From assembly GCA_015680685.1 (NCBI GenBank), contig MNCI01002706.1:701809-765808 (forward strand): a stretch of 64,000 nt of DNA, written 5' to 3'. Positions 10,376 to 22,050 of the stretch are shown piece by piece. Below the pieces are notes generated by a model. It was not told the origin of the DNA, searched no databases, and saw only the letters and a program-made list of their open reading frames with translations. A program made the position numbers and the translations under genes. The stretch's first letter is position 1; each line of letters begins with the position of its first letter. Origin of the DNA: Gnetum montanum. Taxonomy: Eukaryota; Streptophyta; Gnetopsida; Gnetales; Gnetaceae.

Positions 10376-11152
10376 ATAACAAAAGGTACCCCAAGGGGTT
10401 ATGAAGGTCATGCTAAGTTGATGCTTTAGGTTGATCCTAATCTAATTATACCCTGATAACCCATCCATAAAGGACAATAAGGCATGTCCAACTGTAGTAT
10501 CAATAAGTTGATCAATACTAGGCAAAGGGAAGTCATCCTTGATAGTAATTTTATTTAGGTCTTGAAAATTGATGCAAATGTAGATATTCCCATTTTTCTT
10601 AGGCACTACCACTATGTTGGACATCCATTATGCATAGTTGAAATCCCTAATAAAACTATCTTGGTAGAGCTTTAAGATTTCATCATGAACTACCAAGGCC
10701 AAATCAAGTCTAATCTTGCATACTTTCTACTTAATTGTTCTAATGCTACGATCTAGTATGATGTTGTGCTAGACTACGCATGGGTAAAGGCCTAGCATAT
10801 CCTCATATGAATAGGCAAAGATCTTAATGTTGTTTTCTGGAACCTTGGTGATGTCTTGAGCATATTGAGGTTCTAGTAAGGAACTTAGTTCAAGGGTTTT
10901 CTCCTCACCACTATGCATTGTGATAGGAACCTCAACTAGAGAGTCTTTAATTATGTCCCCTACTTCTAAGTCAAGGGTTTTGACTAGGGTTTTTGGCCAT
11001 TCTAAAGGTTTCTCTATTGAGGTTATGTGGTCTATAAGACTCTCAGGCTCAAGATCTAGGCTATTAGGGTCAATACACTATTTAACATCACCATGAGGTC
11101 CATGTAGATACAAAGGCAAACTTATTTGTTCCTAGGTACTCATACTTTGATC
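10376..11152 (-). pseudogene. H1 reverse transcriptase, N-terminal half and leader
   Basis: From the right, the minus strand gives an acidic linker (WPKTLVKTLDLEVGD), then FAYSYEDMLGLYPCVV, a QKV.KIRLDLAL stretch, then SNIVVVPKKNGNIYICINF and DDFPLPSIDQLIDTTVGHA (10442-10624), the fingers/palm of a Tat/Ogre RT. It ends ...TPWGTFCY at the N1 insertion point and resumes at 3107. Stops are few. The frame begins just after an intron-acceptor-like AG at 11153-11154. Confidence 0.85.
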
Positions 11153-11165
11153 CTGCATATCAACC
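11153..11165 (-). other. Candidate intron acceptor before H1 RT
   Basis: On the minus strand TTGATATGCAG is followed by GATCAAAGTATGAG, where the RT-leader frame starts. Ogre elements are known to have an intron between protease and RT. A matching donor could be near 21190, but this is only a guess. Confidence 0.35.
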
Positions 11166-11410
11166 AAACACATATTAAGTGGAATCTAGGTAAAAGTAGA
11201 TAAAAAATGCTAAAATGCTATCAAATTATACAAATACATGCAAATATAATGCGAACAAGGCCATTCAAGGTTGTTAATGAGATAGGGAAAATTCAACAAA
11301 GTACCATAAAGGCCAAAAAAAGTTCAAGTAAGGGGAAATATAAAAAATAAGGCTAAAATGGTCAACAAAGGTCACAATTTTCCTAGTGTTAGGCCTCAAT
11401 GGACCATGTA

Positions 11411-11471
11411 ACGACGGAAAACGTCGGCAGCTGGAAATACCGACCAAAGTTCCGTGTACACAGCTTTAACC
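11411..11471. other. Short CpG-rich fragment, possibly the end of a CACTA-type DNA transposon
   Basis: About 60 bp unlike its surroundings, with CGACGGAAAACGTCG (a 5-bp-arm hairpin) and AAATACCGACC, of the kind found in plant CACTA subterminal repeats. It stops at the single N at 11472, so the rest may be missing from the assembly. Weak call. Confidence 0.25.
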
Positions 11472-11472
11472 N

Positions 11473-11819
11473 AGTGGTCATGGAAGGTTAAACCCCACTA
11501 TTTGATATCATTCAAAGGCCAAACAAAGGCAAATAAGGCAAATAAAGAACATATAAGGCTACATAAAGGCTATAGAAGGTCAATAAGATCAACAATGCTA
11601 CACAAGTCCAAACACAAGCCAAAACACTATGTAATAAGAAAAAAAATACAAGCAACATAGGATATATATATATATATGATAAATTTTGGCTAATATAGGT
11701 CCAAAAAATGATTATATTTTGCCAATTTTAGGCCTTAGCATGCCATGTTTTGAAGCTAGAAGGCTATTAGGTGCGTTTGACCATTAGTCAAGACTATTTC
11801 TGGGATGTTTGGACCCATA
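11473..11819. other. No gene; AT-rich DNA with a TA repeat
   Basis: Contains many 'AAGGC' words and a TA microsatellite at 11661-11677. Nothing coding is seen. Confidence 0.5.
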
Positions 11820-14800
11820 AATTAGGAGTTTTGAGGCTTCCATGCTAGGCCCCCCTTATTTCCATGTTGGCTAGTGTGGAAGAAGGGACCCTCAGCATGG
11901 AAACTAGAGAAAATAAGTGTTGGAACATTCAAAGGTCCAAAATTGAGGTTTTGGGGCCTCCTCAAGGCAACGCAAGGCTAGCTCCACAAAATCAAGCACT
12001 TTGGAGGTTTGTAAAGGCCAAAAAGTAGGTTTTGAAGCCTTTCCCCTTTATTTCCATGCTAGCTAATGTGGAAGAGAGGGGGTTTAGCATGGAGAACCAA
12101 GATTCAAGCCAAAACAAGATCAAACATGGTCAAACATGTTGAAATGGCTTTCCTCCCTTTTTCCATGCTAAGCATAGTATCCCTCATGTGGAAAGATGGG
12201 GTGACACTTGTTTTGTGGATTCAAGATGGTTTAGGAGCACTTTGACAAAGCTCCTAGGCCCCTTGGGCTATAGATCATGATTCTACAAGTTTTTAACTAA
12301 TTTTGGACATGTTTGAAGGCTATTTGAGGGCACCCAAGTTCTTCCCTCCCTATTTCCATGTTGGGGAAGTTACTCTAGCATGGAAGATTTTGGGAAATGG
12401 GTTTTGGAGGTTAAAACAAGGTCAAATGAGCAAAATCTCAAGGCTATGAGGTCCTAGGCTTCTTTGGTGTAGATCTTTGGCTTATGGGAGTGTCATCTTG
12501 CCACTAGAAGTGGAAAAGCAACATTTTCCATTTGTTTCCACATTACCTAGCATGGAAAGGGCCTCCTCCCATGTGAATGAAGTAAGAATCTTGGATCTAG
12601 GCTAATTTGAGTCACAATTGACTATGCATGTTAACTTTCGAAGTTGCTAGGACCAAAGGCTATGTCTTCATATCTAAATTTCGCAGTTTGAGTATCCCAG
12701 GTGGTTTTTGAGCTTTCCCCCTTTTTCCACACTAGAGCTAGGGGGCTTAGCATCAAAGACTAGGGGGAAACACTTCTTGAACATCTATGGCTAGTTTTTA
12801 AGGTTTGAAGGCTCAAATGATTGCTAACAAGGTTCTAGAGTGCATGTAAAGTCATTTGATGTCATTTTAAGGTGTTTGTGAGTTCCAAATGAGTTCCCCT
12901 AGTTTCCATGATAGGAAGCATGGAGGAGAAGATGTCTAGTATGGAAGAACCATAAATCCTAGATCTGTACTAGTTTTAACCTCAATCAATCATGTATGTA
13001 TGCTTCTACGATTTCCAAGGTTAAGGACTAGGGTTTAAGCTCAGGTTTGGCTAGTTTGGAGGTTTACTACATGTTTTTTGAGTTGCTCCCTTTTTCCATG
13101 CTAGGAATAGTATGCCCAATGTGAAAGACTAGGGGAAATAGTTTTTAACTATTTTGTATCATTTTTGATCATGCATGTAAGTCTTCGAGGCTACTAATGT
13201 CAATTGTTAATGTTTAGTGTCAAAATTTGGTCATTTCAATGGTTATGAAGTGATTTTTGATGTTTTTCCATTTTTTCCACATTGGGGTTTCCATGATTAA
13301 CATGGAAGATAGGGGGAAAATGATTTATGGCTATTCGTGGTTGATTTTAATAGCCATATGGGTCTTACGATGTGTAAACATTGTCTTGGAACACACATAG
13401 GGCTTTCTAGCATTCATTTGAGGTCTTTGGAGGCTATTTTGAAGTCCCCTAGAAGTTCCCCCATTTGTTCCATGCTAGGAAGCATAGAAGAGTTGGTCCT
13501 CAATGTGGCAGAATTGAGGGTCCTTGATTTTTTTCTAATTTTTGGCAATTTTGACTATGGATGTAGCCTTCTAAGGTAGCTAGTGACGATTGCTAACATC
13601 CAATGTCAAAATTTGGTCATTTCAAGGGTTATTAGGTAATTTTTGGGCTTTCCCTCCCCTTTTTTCATGCTTAGCATGGAAGATTGAAGGGAAGGTTTTT
13701 TTTGTTTTTGTTTTGTTTGTTTGTTTTTTTTTTTTTTTACTATTTTCAATAAATTTTGGCTATGCATGAGCATCTACAAGGTTGCTGGCATTGGTTATGT
13801 TTAAGATTGAAATCTGATCGTTTTGAAGGTTGTGAGAGGGTTTTTAGGCTTCCCTCCTTTTCTCCACACTAAGGGTGAAAGGCTTAGCATGGACAAGGTC
13901 CCCCTCAGTGTGAAGAACCAAGAGGAGGTAGTTTTAATCATTTTAGATGGCTTCTGAAAGTTACATAGCTTCCAGAAGGGTTGGGTTGCTTTCAAAAGTC
14001 CAATTTCATACAAACTTCTATAGTTTTGACTTCCTAGCAACTATCCACGCTGGTACTGGTATGCTCAGCATGGAAGAGGGCTCCCTCAACCAAGAAAGTC
14101 AAATCTAGGCTAAATAGATAGCCAATCAACCATGCATGTTAGCCTCTAAGGTTGTCGGTGTCAATAGTTAATGTTTAGTACTAAGATCCATTAGTTTGTG
14201 AGTTCCTAGGTTCCTCATGTAGTTTTCCCCCTTTCTTTCACACTGGGCATGATGGACCTAGTGTGGATGAGAGGGGGATGGTAGCTTCATGCCATTTTTT
14301 AGTGTTTTCAAGGTCTTTAGAAGCTTTAGAGTGTTTCGATAGGGCCTAAGGGTCATCAGGCTTTGAGAAATGGCCACTAGGTAGTCAATTTAGGTCATTC
14401 TTGGTTTTCCCCCATCCATTCATGTTGGGAATGAGATGATGAACATGGATGAAGCCTCCCCTAGCATTGAAACACTAAATCACAACGTTTCCACAGGTTT
14501 CAACTAGGTTTGGTGAGGTTCCGAGACTACTAGAGATGCTTAGAGGGGTTCTAGGTCATGTGGGCCTAACTTTGAGATCAAAGTTGGGCTAGATGTGTGT
14601 TGGGTTAAGAATAGGTGTTACCCTTCCTTCTTACATGCTGGGCACTATTTCCCTAGCATGGAAACCCATGTGTCCAATTTTTTCCATATCTTATCCCTTC
14701 TAGGAGCTTGAGGTTAGAAAAGACAAGTCTTGGTTACCAAAAATGGAAAAATAATTATGTTTTAATGTTTTTACGAAGTGGGAAGCATGTATCCATGTTG

Positions 14801-14850
14801 GGCATGGTATCACCAATGTGGATGCATGGGATTTTAAGGTTTGATCATAG
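11820..14850 (+). repeat. Degenerate ~190-bp tandem array, about 17 monomers
   Basis: The core TTTCCATGCTAGG...AGCATGGAAGA recurs near 11840, 12050, 12161, 12353, 12525, 12724, 12900, 13090, 13274, 13465, 13660, 13856, 14045, 14233, 14420, 14628 and 14790. Most steps are 172-210 bp, two are shorter. The two halves of the core are inverted repeats of each other. Outside the core, monomers share 'GTCAAAATTTGGTCATTT' and 'GCTAGTGTCAATTG' text. The core motif also occurs several times in the H1 LTR (26590-26760), tying the array to this element family. Monomers are strongly diverged. A T/G-rich run lies at 13699-13739. Confidence 0.75.
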
Positions 14851-15276
14851 CTTTAGGTTCTTAAGGGATTAAAACCCAACATTGATGTAATTTTGAATAA
14901 AAGGGAAGGTGTATGGTGGGGCCCATAATCCAAAAATTTAAAATTTTGAAAAGTGAAGCTATTTCTCACCAATATCAGTGTTGAATAAAGTTTCCCCCCT
15001 TTGCACTTCAGTTCACTTGGAGTTATGATGCACTAAATTAGCAACTAGAGTTTAGAGGTGGGCATTTAGGTTTAGATGTAGTTTATATTATTAAATTTTG
15101 TAACTTTCTAATTATAGTTGCCATTCTTGCAAATTATGCATTGGAGGATAGCTTAGGTAGAGATTTTTTTTGTATAGAGCACTAATCTTTACCGTGGAAG
15201 CCTCTCATCTTTCCTACAGACAACATTAAATGTTCATCTTCCTCAATTCTCATCCTTCCCAAGCGTTTAGCCTACC
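14851..15276 (+). promoter_or_regulatory. Upstream region of the spliced gene relic
   Basis: Non-coding, between the array and the first ATG. GTATAGAGC at ~15172 is a poor TATA candidate about 100 bp upstream. No clear promoter can be named. Confidence 0.25.
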
Positions 15277-15404
15277 ATGGACCCTAAGTAGCATGGAGGG
15301 AAGTGCCAGAGTCCCAAGATTTAGAAGGTAGACAAGCATGCTAGGGAGCTACTAGAGGTTCCTAGGCCTATCTCCATCTAGGACTCATCTGTTACCACTC
15401 CAAG

Positions 15405-16903
15405 GTAGGCATTTTTTCCTATTTTTGCTTTCATTTTTTGCATTTTTCTTAGTAGATGTGGGGCCATTTTTCTTAGATCTACATTGAAAAAATGGGTAAA
15501 TTAAAACTCTAATGAAATCCTACCTCTTATTCTAGTCATTTCCACACGAATCCATGGTTTTTTCATTGTTTTTTTCTTAATGGAATCAATTTTTAAAATT
15601 AAGCATGCTATTTTCATGCTTTTTCCCAAAATTTGGGGGTAGGGTCATTTTTATCAGATCTAGGCTTAAGGATTCATTAAAATTAAAATTTAACAAAATT
15701 CTACCCCATTATTACCATGCATTTTCTAATGTGTATCAATCATTTTGGCTATTTCTGCTATGTTTTTATGGCTACATTAAGTTGGGCTTTAGGAATTTTA
15801 ACTTTTTACACAAAAAAGCAAGAAATGTTGTGTATTGTTTCTAATAAAATGGTTGCATATTTTTAAAATTTTATAGTATGGGATCATAGCCCTTCATTTA
15901 AACTTTCGATGGCTATTGTCTTGTTGGATTTGGATTAATAACAATGTAGTTGTGGCTATTTTCCTAAGCTCATGTAGTTAGGTTTTTAGGCCGTGTTTAG
16001 ATTTTCATGTAAGTTCATGAAATTTTTTTATGAAAATGGCAAGGGTGTTGGCTACGTTTTGGCTATGGCTGAGTAGGTCTTGGTTTTAGCTTTCCAATAA
16101 ACATGGAATCACTTTGATTTGACTTTAAATGAATTTTTTATTAATCCTATGTCAAAAGGAGGTTTGTGCTATTTCTAGAATTTTTTCCATATTGGTGAAT
16201 TTTTTCTGAACAAACAATAAGGATTTTGAATTATTTTTAAGCATGGGTGCATAGAGCTTAATTTAAGCTTTCAAATAGTGGTGAAATTACTCTATTTGGA
16301 GCTCAAACGAATTTTTGGCAAAGTTTTTACCAACCATAGTTGTAGCACATTACCCATTTGGGGATGGAAGTGATTCATATGTGTAGCTTTTTCTTATCAA
16401 CATGTAAAACTTATTTTTTAAATTTTTTTTAAGAAAGGCAAAAGTTTTCCTAGTTTTAGAAGACTTATGGCTATATGCTTTTTAAAAATAGTAATGCTTT
16501 TTTCTAAATTTATGCATAGTTTCAATGCTTTTTCCTAAGTTTATGTATAGTTTAAACTAAGGCTTAGTTTTGGCTATAATATTTTGATTATGAAGTAAAA
16601 GACTATAAAAGATGATAATAATGCTTTTATAGAATTTCTTAAGCCAACTTAGATAAACACCTTAGGGCTTTTTACAAAGGCTAATTTTACCTCCGACTAG
16701 GTGTTTTTTCCAAATTTGTTAAGTATTTTCAATCAGTCATAATGCAAGGTTATAATAATGTTTTCTTGTGGAATTCCTTAAGCTAATTTAGATAAACACC
16801 TTAGGGCTTTTTACAAAGGTTAATTTCACCCTCAATTAGATGTTTTTCCAAATTTGTTAAGTAATGCCAATTGATCATAATGCTTTTGTTTTGCTTCATG
16901 TAG
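15405..16903 (+). other. Proposed intron 1 with a 139-bp direct duplication
   Basis: T-rich, 1.5 kb, from CAAG|GTAGGC to TTCATGTAG|G. AGATAAACACCTTAGGGC at 16651 recurs at 16790 with flanking homology over about 110 bp. The open frame at 15605-15844 is not supported as coding. Confidence 0.45.
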
Positions 16904-19900
16904 GGTTTTCTTGAAGCTCATCCTCATTGTTGTGAAGTTGGTGGGTATTTTTTGCTACATTGATCATTCCAAGACTAATGTCCCACTTCCCAATATTCCT
17001 TTGAGGAAGGCTTCACTATGGTTTTGGCCTAGGGCAAGGGAATTCCTTGCCTACATCTTAAAGAACTTTAGTTTGATGTTGTGATCACACTTGTCTATAG
17101 ATGTGGCTAGGGCTATAGTGGAGTCTTTGCTACCTCAAGCATCCAACTTGGTTGCCAAGTTCATCACTGACAAGCTACGAGTAAAAGAAGTGGTAGATAT
17201 GATCAGTCCATGATACCTTACAAAGATTTGGATGATGCCAGAGTATAGTTAGTATAATGCTAACAATACTTTGATGGTGGTGCATAGAGCTCACACGTTA
17301 TTCTAGAACTTGCCTAGCATCATGTATTTTCTACAAGGGTAAGCATGGTTATTGTAGTGTTTTTATGCTTTTGGCTTGACTACATTTCCTAACTTCATTG
17401 GTTTTACAAACTTCTTGTAGGTACAAGGTCAATGATCAAATCTTGGTAGTGGCTTAAACTACTTTAGATTAATTCATCAAGAGTCCTCAAATTAGAACTA
17501 TTGTGTATCAATAGTTAAGAGGAGACTTTGATGCATATTCTTCAACATCCAACCTTATATATAATAATTGTAAGGATGATGGGATGATGCATAATTAGTG
17601 GGTAGACTCCAACAACTCCATAAATTAGACCCTTGCAGTTGGGACCTTCAATCAAACCACATTGAGGCAGAAAAGGAAAGGTAAACATAAAGGCTACAGT
17701 TTCTAATGTTTCATGGTTATGAAAACTTTAATTTTTCTATTTCTTTGACTAGTTATTAAACTTGCTTATGTTCCTACTAAACTTTGGTCGTTGCTTTGTA
17801 GGACCTTCCATCTCTACTAATGTCATCAAGCCACTTTCAAGAGCATGTCATGAGGATAACCTCACCTTGAAGTTTGGTGAGGTGATACCAACATAGGAGT
17901 GTTTGAGGGGATAGATACCTAGATATATTCAAGAAAACATCCAACATGTGGGTTTTCTTGATGTATTTATGACACCTATCCCTTCCATCCCTACTACAGA
18001 GATGTTGCATGTCATTGACTCTTTTGATGAGAAGGCTGGTCATTTTAGCACCACCATTCGGGATGTTAAGGTCAACATAGACATTTATGAGGGCCTTTTT
18101 ATAGCTTGTTTAGTGTCCCTGCTAATGGGGCAAAGGTTCCCATCAAGATAGTTAAGAAATTAGGCCATTGTGAGGAAGTTTTGGAGTGGCTTAATGCCAA
18201 CATGGGCCACTTCAAACTTTCCATGGATTGCTCCATGAACCCTAATGTGAAGGAAATATATCCTTTATTTAGGTCTCATGCATTTCCTAAACTATTATCA
18301 CAAAAGAAGGTGATTAGCATTGCATAAGGGTGAACCTTTAAGAAGGTCTTGATGGATGAAACCTAGTTTAACTAGCCAAATGTTTTGGTTGTTGGGCTTA
18401 TGGAGGAGATCTTTAGACTTTGTGTAGACACCTCTACAATAATCTATATGCACTTTGCATTTTTTGCAAGTTATCTAAAGAGATTTTCAAAGTTTCTGGT
18501 GGTGTACAGGAATGGGCAATGGATTCCCCAAGACCCAAGCTAACTTTCTAGGTCTTGGATAAAGCACATTTATCCAATGGTGTATGCCCAAAACCCACTA
18601 GAGGGGATGAATGATACATTATCCATTACCACTAAGGATCTTAATGTCAAGCAATGTGAGTCCCCTAATAGCACAGATGATGAAGAGCTTCTCACATTCC
18701 CATAAAGCATCCTGGAGACCAAATGACTACATAAGAAGGCTAAAGAGGCTATTGGAGAGAAACATAAGAGGCCTATGGAGGAAGCACCACTGGCATCAGA
18801 CCAACCTACCTCGAAGAAGCTTAAGTTTAAGCTTAGGAAACCACAACAAGTAGTTAGAGGTATGCTTTGTTTAAGTTTGGCTATTTTATGTTTCAAAGTT
18901 TATGGATGTTTTATGGTTTCATGTGTTAATTTATTTTCTATGTGCTATGGTTGTAGAAAAATGTCAAGCTATGGAAACCCAAGCTACTATGGAGGTAGAA
19001 CAAAGGCATGTAGAAGAGGCACTCCTAAAGCAACCTGAGGTTGAAGGGTTTCTCGATGTAAATATAAATGATCTAGATGCCTTTTTCAGTGAAGTGGTAC
19101 TAGGTACATCCCCCATCATCATCCTAGAGGAGGGAGAGGAGGAGGAGCTAGGTATGCCCATGCCCTAATATTTTCATTTATCCTATAGTTTAATTTTTGT
19201 TTTCATCATAACCATTCAATGATTGTTATGATTATAGTAGTTCTTGAGCTACCAATGTAAGCACATGTCCCTAAGTTTCATGTGAAACCATGGGTGGAGA
19301 CTCCAAACAAGATGGAGTTCATGCATGGGATGACTAAGGACATTGTCGACCAATTGCAATAGGTTGCACCTGAGATAAGTAAGGACCTCGTTCTATATGC
19401 TTAGTTGCTTATCTATGCTATAGGTTATGCTTGTGTCACAGCCACTCTTAGATTTTATATCATGTTTATTGGTTGTATTTTTATGTTTGTGTAGTGTATT
19501 TTGTGAAGTGGGACCCCAACAGAGACATGGAGATTGATCCATTTCCTAAGCTTCCCTCTAATGTATCTAGTGTACCCTTGAAGTTGTATGAGACTGCTAC
19601 TGATCTAGCAATGTTGTGTGCAAAAACTTCATGTAAGCTAGAGAGGTCCAACAAATTCCTATGGGAGGAAGTTCTGGCCTTAAGGGAGAAGACTCAACTA
19701 TATGATGAAATCATTAGAGATCTTTGAGATCACAAGGCCTTTGTGGAAGCCCAAGTGGCTAACTTAGGAAAATTATGGACCAAGGAGATCACGTGGACCT
19801 GCTATTGGCACACCATTCAAGACAAAGTAGTGGTCTTACAAAAGATGATGAAACAAAAAATGTAGATGGGCCTCATCTTTCAGAAGGTTGAGGATTGGAA

Positions 19901-20014
19901 AGATCATTGTGCTTAGGTTCTAGAGTGGGGTATGAAACAAAAGGTCCATAAGTGATAGTACAAGGTAGATTGTGGGGCCTACCTTAAGTGGCTCAAGGAG
20001 GAGTCAGTTGAATG

Positions 20015-20109
20015 ATGTAAGAGAGAGCTATTCATCCAAGGAATCTAGGAAAAGAGTGCTTNATGTAAGAGAGAGCTATTCATCCAAGGAATCTAGGAAA
20101 AGAGTGCTT
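20015..20109 (+). repeat. 47-bp exact duplication around a single N (assembly artefact)
   Basis: 20015-20061 and 20063-20109 are identical and separated only by the N at 20062. This looks like contig ends that overlap but were not merged. Because 48 bases are added, the exon 7 frame is unaffected. Confidence 0.9.
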
Positions 20110-20539
20110 ATTAGCTTTTTGAAAGTAATCTCATAGTGGAGCAATCCCCTACTCTTCATATCATCACTATGGTAGGCAAGACCTCTACAACTACTACTAC
20201 ATGGGAGCCTCCTACTTGGATTGTTATAGATAGGATCAACATCCTCTCTGGCATTAATCTTGGGAATGTTGACTAGATCAACATGAAGGAGGACCAGATC
20301 CTCCATTATTTAGAGGAAGGCCTTTCACATTGACCCCTTGAAGTAATGGAGCCAAAATCTCCATAGGTTAGATGTATTTTATGTTTTCTTTTTCTTATTT
20401 TAAGTTATGATTTTGGCTATGGGTTACTGACCGACTATATGTTGTTGCATTTCAAGCCTTAGGAGACATTAGTGGTCCTAGTGGTGAGGGTGGGAATGAC
20501 CCACCACTTCCTCCTCCAGATGCCACTTAGCAACCTTCA

Positions 20540-20715
20540 TCAACTTAGCTTGTTGGCTATTTGTCTTTATTTTCATGTTGATGGCTATGATTAGCCAAGA
20601 CTATGTTATAGATGATTATTATTATTATTTAACATTTTTACCACATAGTGTGGCCATGGCTATGTATGTTTTAGACATTCTAACTTTAAATTTAAATTTT
20701 GGTTTTATTTTTTGG

Positions 20716-20747
<32 letters not shown>

Positions 20748-21189
20748 TGTTATAATGCTATAAATGGCTATGTTGATGATATTGGTCATAAACGGCTAAT
20801 CAATGTGATAAAAGGCTAAACAAAAAGAAATGTAATAAAAAAAAGATGTTTTCCAATTTTAATCCATAGCGGACATAGGTTGTATCATTGTCAATTGAAG
20901 TCTTAGAAAACTGAAACACTAGTTTAGAGTCTTAGCAAATTGTAATTTTGCCAATTTAAGTTCATAGTGGACCATGTTGAAAAATATATATATATATATA
21001 AGACTTTTTGATGTTTATAATATGAGTAAAAGTAAAGAAAGGCTATAATAAATAAGTAAAAATGCAAATGATCATAGGCTACATGCATAAAGTGTAAAAT
21101 AAAAATGCATGAAAGAGTGTAAAAAAGGTTAGGCCATATGGCTATCTGTGCATTTGGTTATAAGGGCATAGGATGGAGAAGCTTAAGGT
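20540..21189. other. AT-rich stretch with TA microsatellites, no gene
   Basis: (TA)n runs at about 20717-20742 and 20984-21000. Includes 'TTTTGCCAATTTAAG...GGACCATG', similar to text near 11.39 and 11.72 kb, so the same low-complexity sequence borders the array-plus-gene block on both sides. Confidence 0.45.
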
Positions 21190-22050
21190 GAACTTCACTT
21201 GTGTAGAATCTTCTTAATCTTTGTAAGATTAGGGAATGAATAAGTCCTATTTTACTCAATCTTATGTTTTCCATCCCCTTCACTCATGATGTTAAAATGG
21301 AGTTCATCCCATAATGCATCCCATTGCTTATCATTATCATAGTTGGGATGTTGCTCTCTTTAGGGCTATTGGATTTCATGGCTAGGAGCTTCTTCTTAAA
21401 GTTCCACTTTAGATCCTTGCTCTATGTTTATGTTGTTGATATCCAAGGGAACTACATTATCACCATGAATGATGATTTTACCTCCCTTGTAAGGAATGTG
21501 AATTTCTTGATGGATGGAAGAGGACATAGCTTGTAATTCAACCAACCAAGGTCTTCTTAGGATTAAGTTGAATTTTGGCATATCTTCCAACACCAAGAAA
21601 TTGGTGATTGTGGGGAATTGCTTCCCTACCATAAATTATAAGGATATGGACCTCTTAATGACAACCCTCAATTCATTGAAGGACTTAAGAGTTGTAGTGG
21701 TTATAGATTGTATTTTCTCAGTTAGGCCCAAGTGTTCAACAATGGTGCATGGGATGATGTTGGTTATATCTCCATCATTAACATGCACTCAATGCACTAT
21801 AAATTTTCCTATGCATATAGTTATGAATAGAGGAGTCATATTTACTTCACCATTTTGGGGATTAACCTTGATTTTGTTATCACAAAATACTAAGGGTGTT
21901 GACTTCTTCTCCCTTAGTGAGGAAGGAACTATCACTACATGAATAGCTTCATCATTACCAGGGATGTCCTCACTAATGGGAATAGAAGTCAACATTTTGA
22001 CTAACACCTCATGATGTGTGGTAGAAGTCATGATCAAGTCATACAAGCTT
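21190..22050 (-). pseudogene. H1 aspartic protease, decayed
   Basis: On the minus strand, 21789-22046 gives the segment that in Tat/Ogre proteins precedes the active site (a phenylalanine-led acidic stretch, then MTPLFITICIG). The active-site area reads VNDGDITNIIP (~21770), like the D-N-G-S of this lineage. ORF 21396-21632 continues with FLVLEDMPKFNLILRRPWL and SSSIHQEIHIPYKGGKIIIHG, the conserved second half. The frame runs on with stops to about 21190. Confidence 0.75.

Larger units (their letters stand above)
15277..20535 (+). pseudogene. Decayed multi-exon gene, antisense to H1; possible plant-mobile-domain-like protein with coiled-coil tail
   Basis: Proposed exons: 15277-15404, 16904-17338, 17421-17680, 17802-18859, 18957-19151, 19238-19378, 19495-20366 and ~20463-20535. 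Introns begin GTAGGC, GTAAGC, GTAAAC, GTATGC, GTATGC, GTAAGG, GTTAGA and end in TAG. Split codons join in frame across the first six introns (phases 2, 2, 1, 1, 1, 1), which chance does not readily give. Exon 4 has VIDSFDEKAGHFSTTIRDV followed by a G-L-x-V-P-x-x-G stretch after a one-base shift, resembling plant mobile domain (PMD) proteins, then a Lys-rich stretch (~18720-18855) that could be a nuclear signal. Exon 5 is stop-free and ends in a Glu run. Exon 7 is charged and helical, coiled-coil-like. Exon 8 is Pro/Gly-rich and its phase is unsure. About 20 in-frame stops. PMD genes are known to travel in transposons. Family call is weak; gene structure is stronger. Confidence 0.6.
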
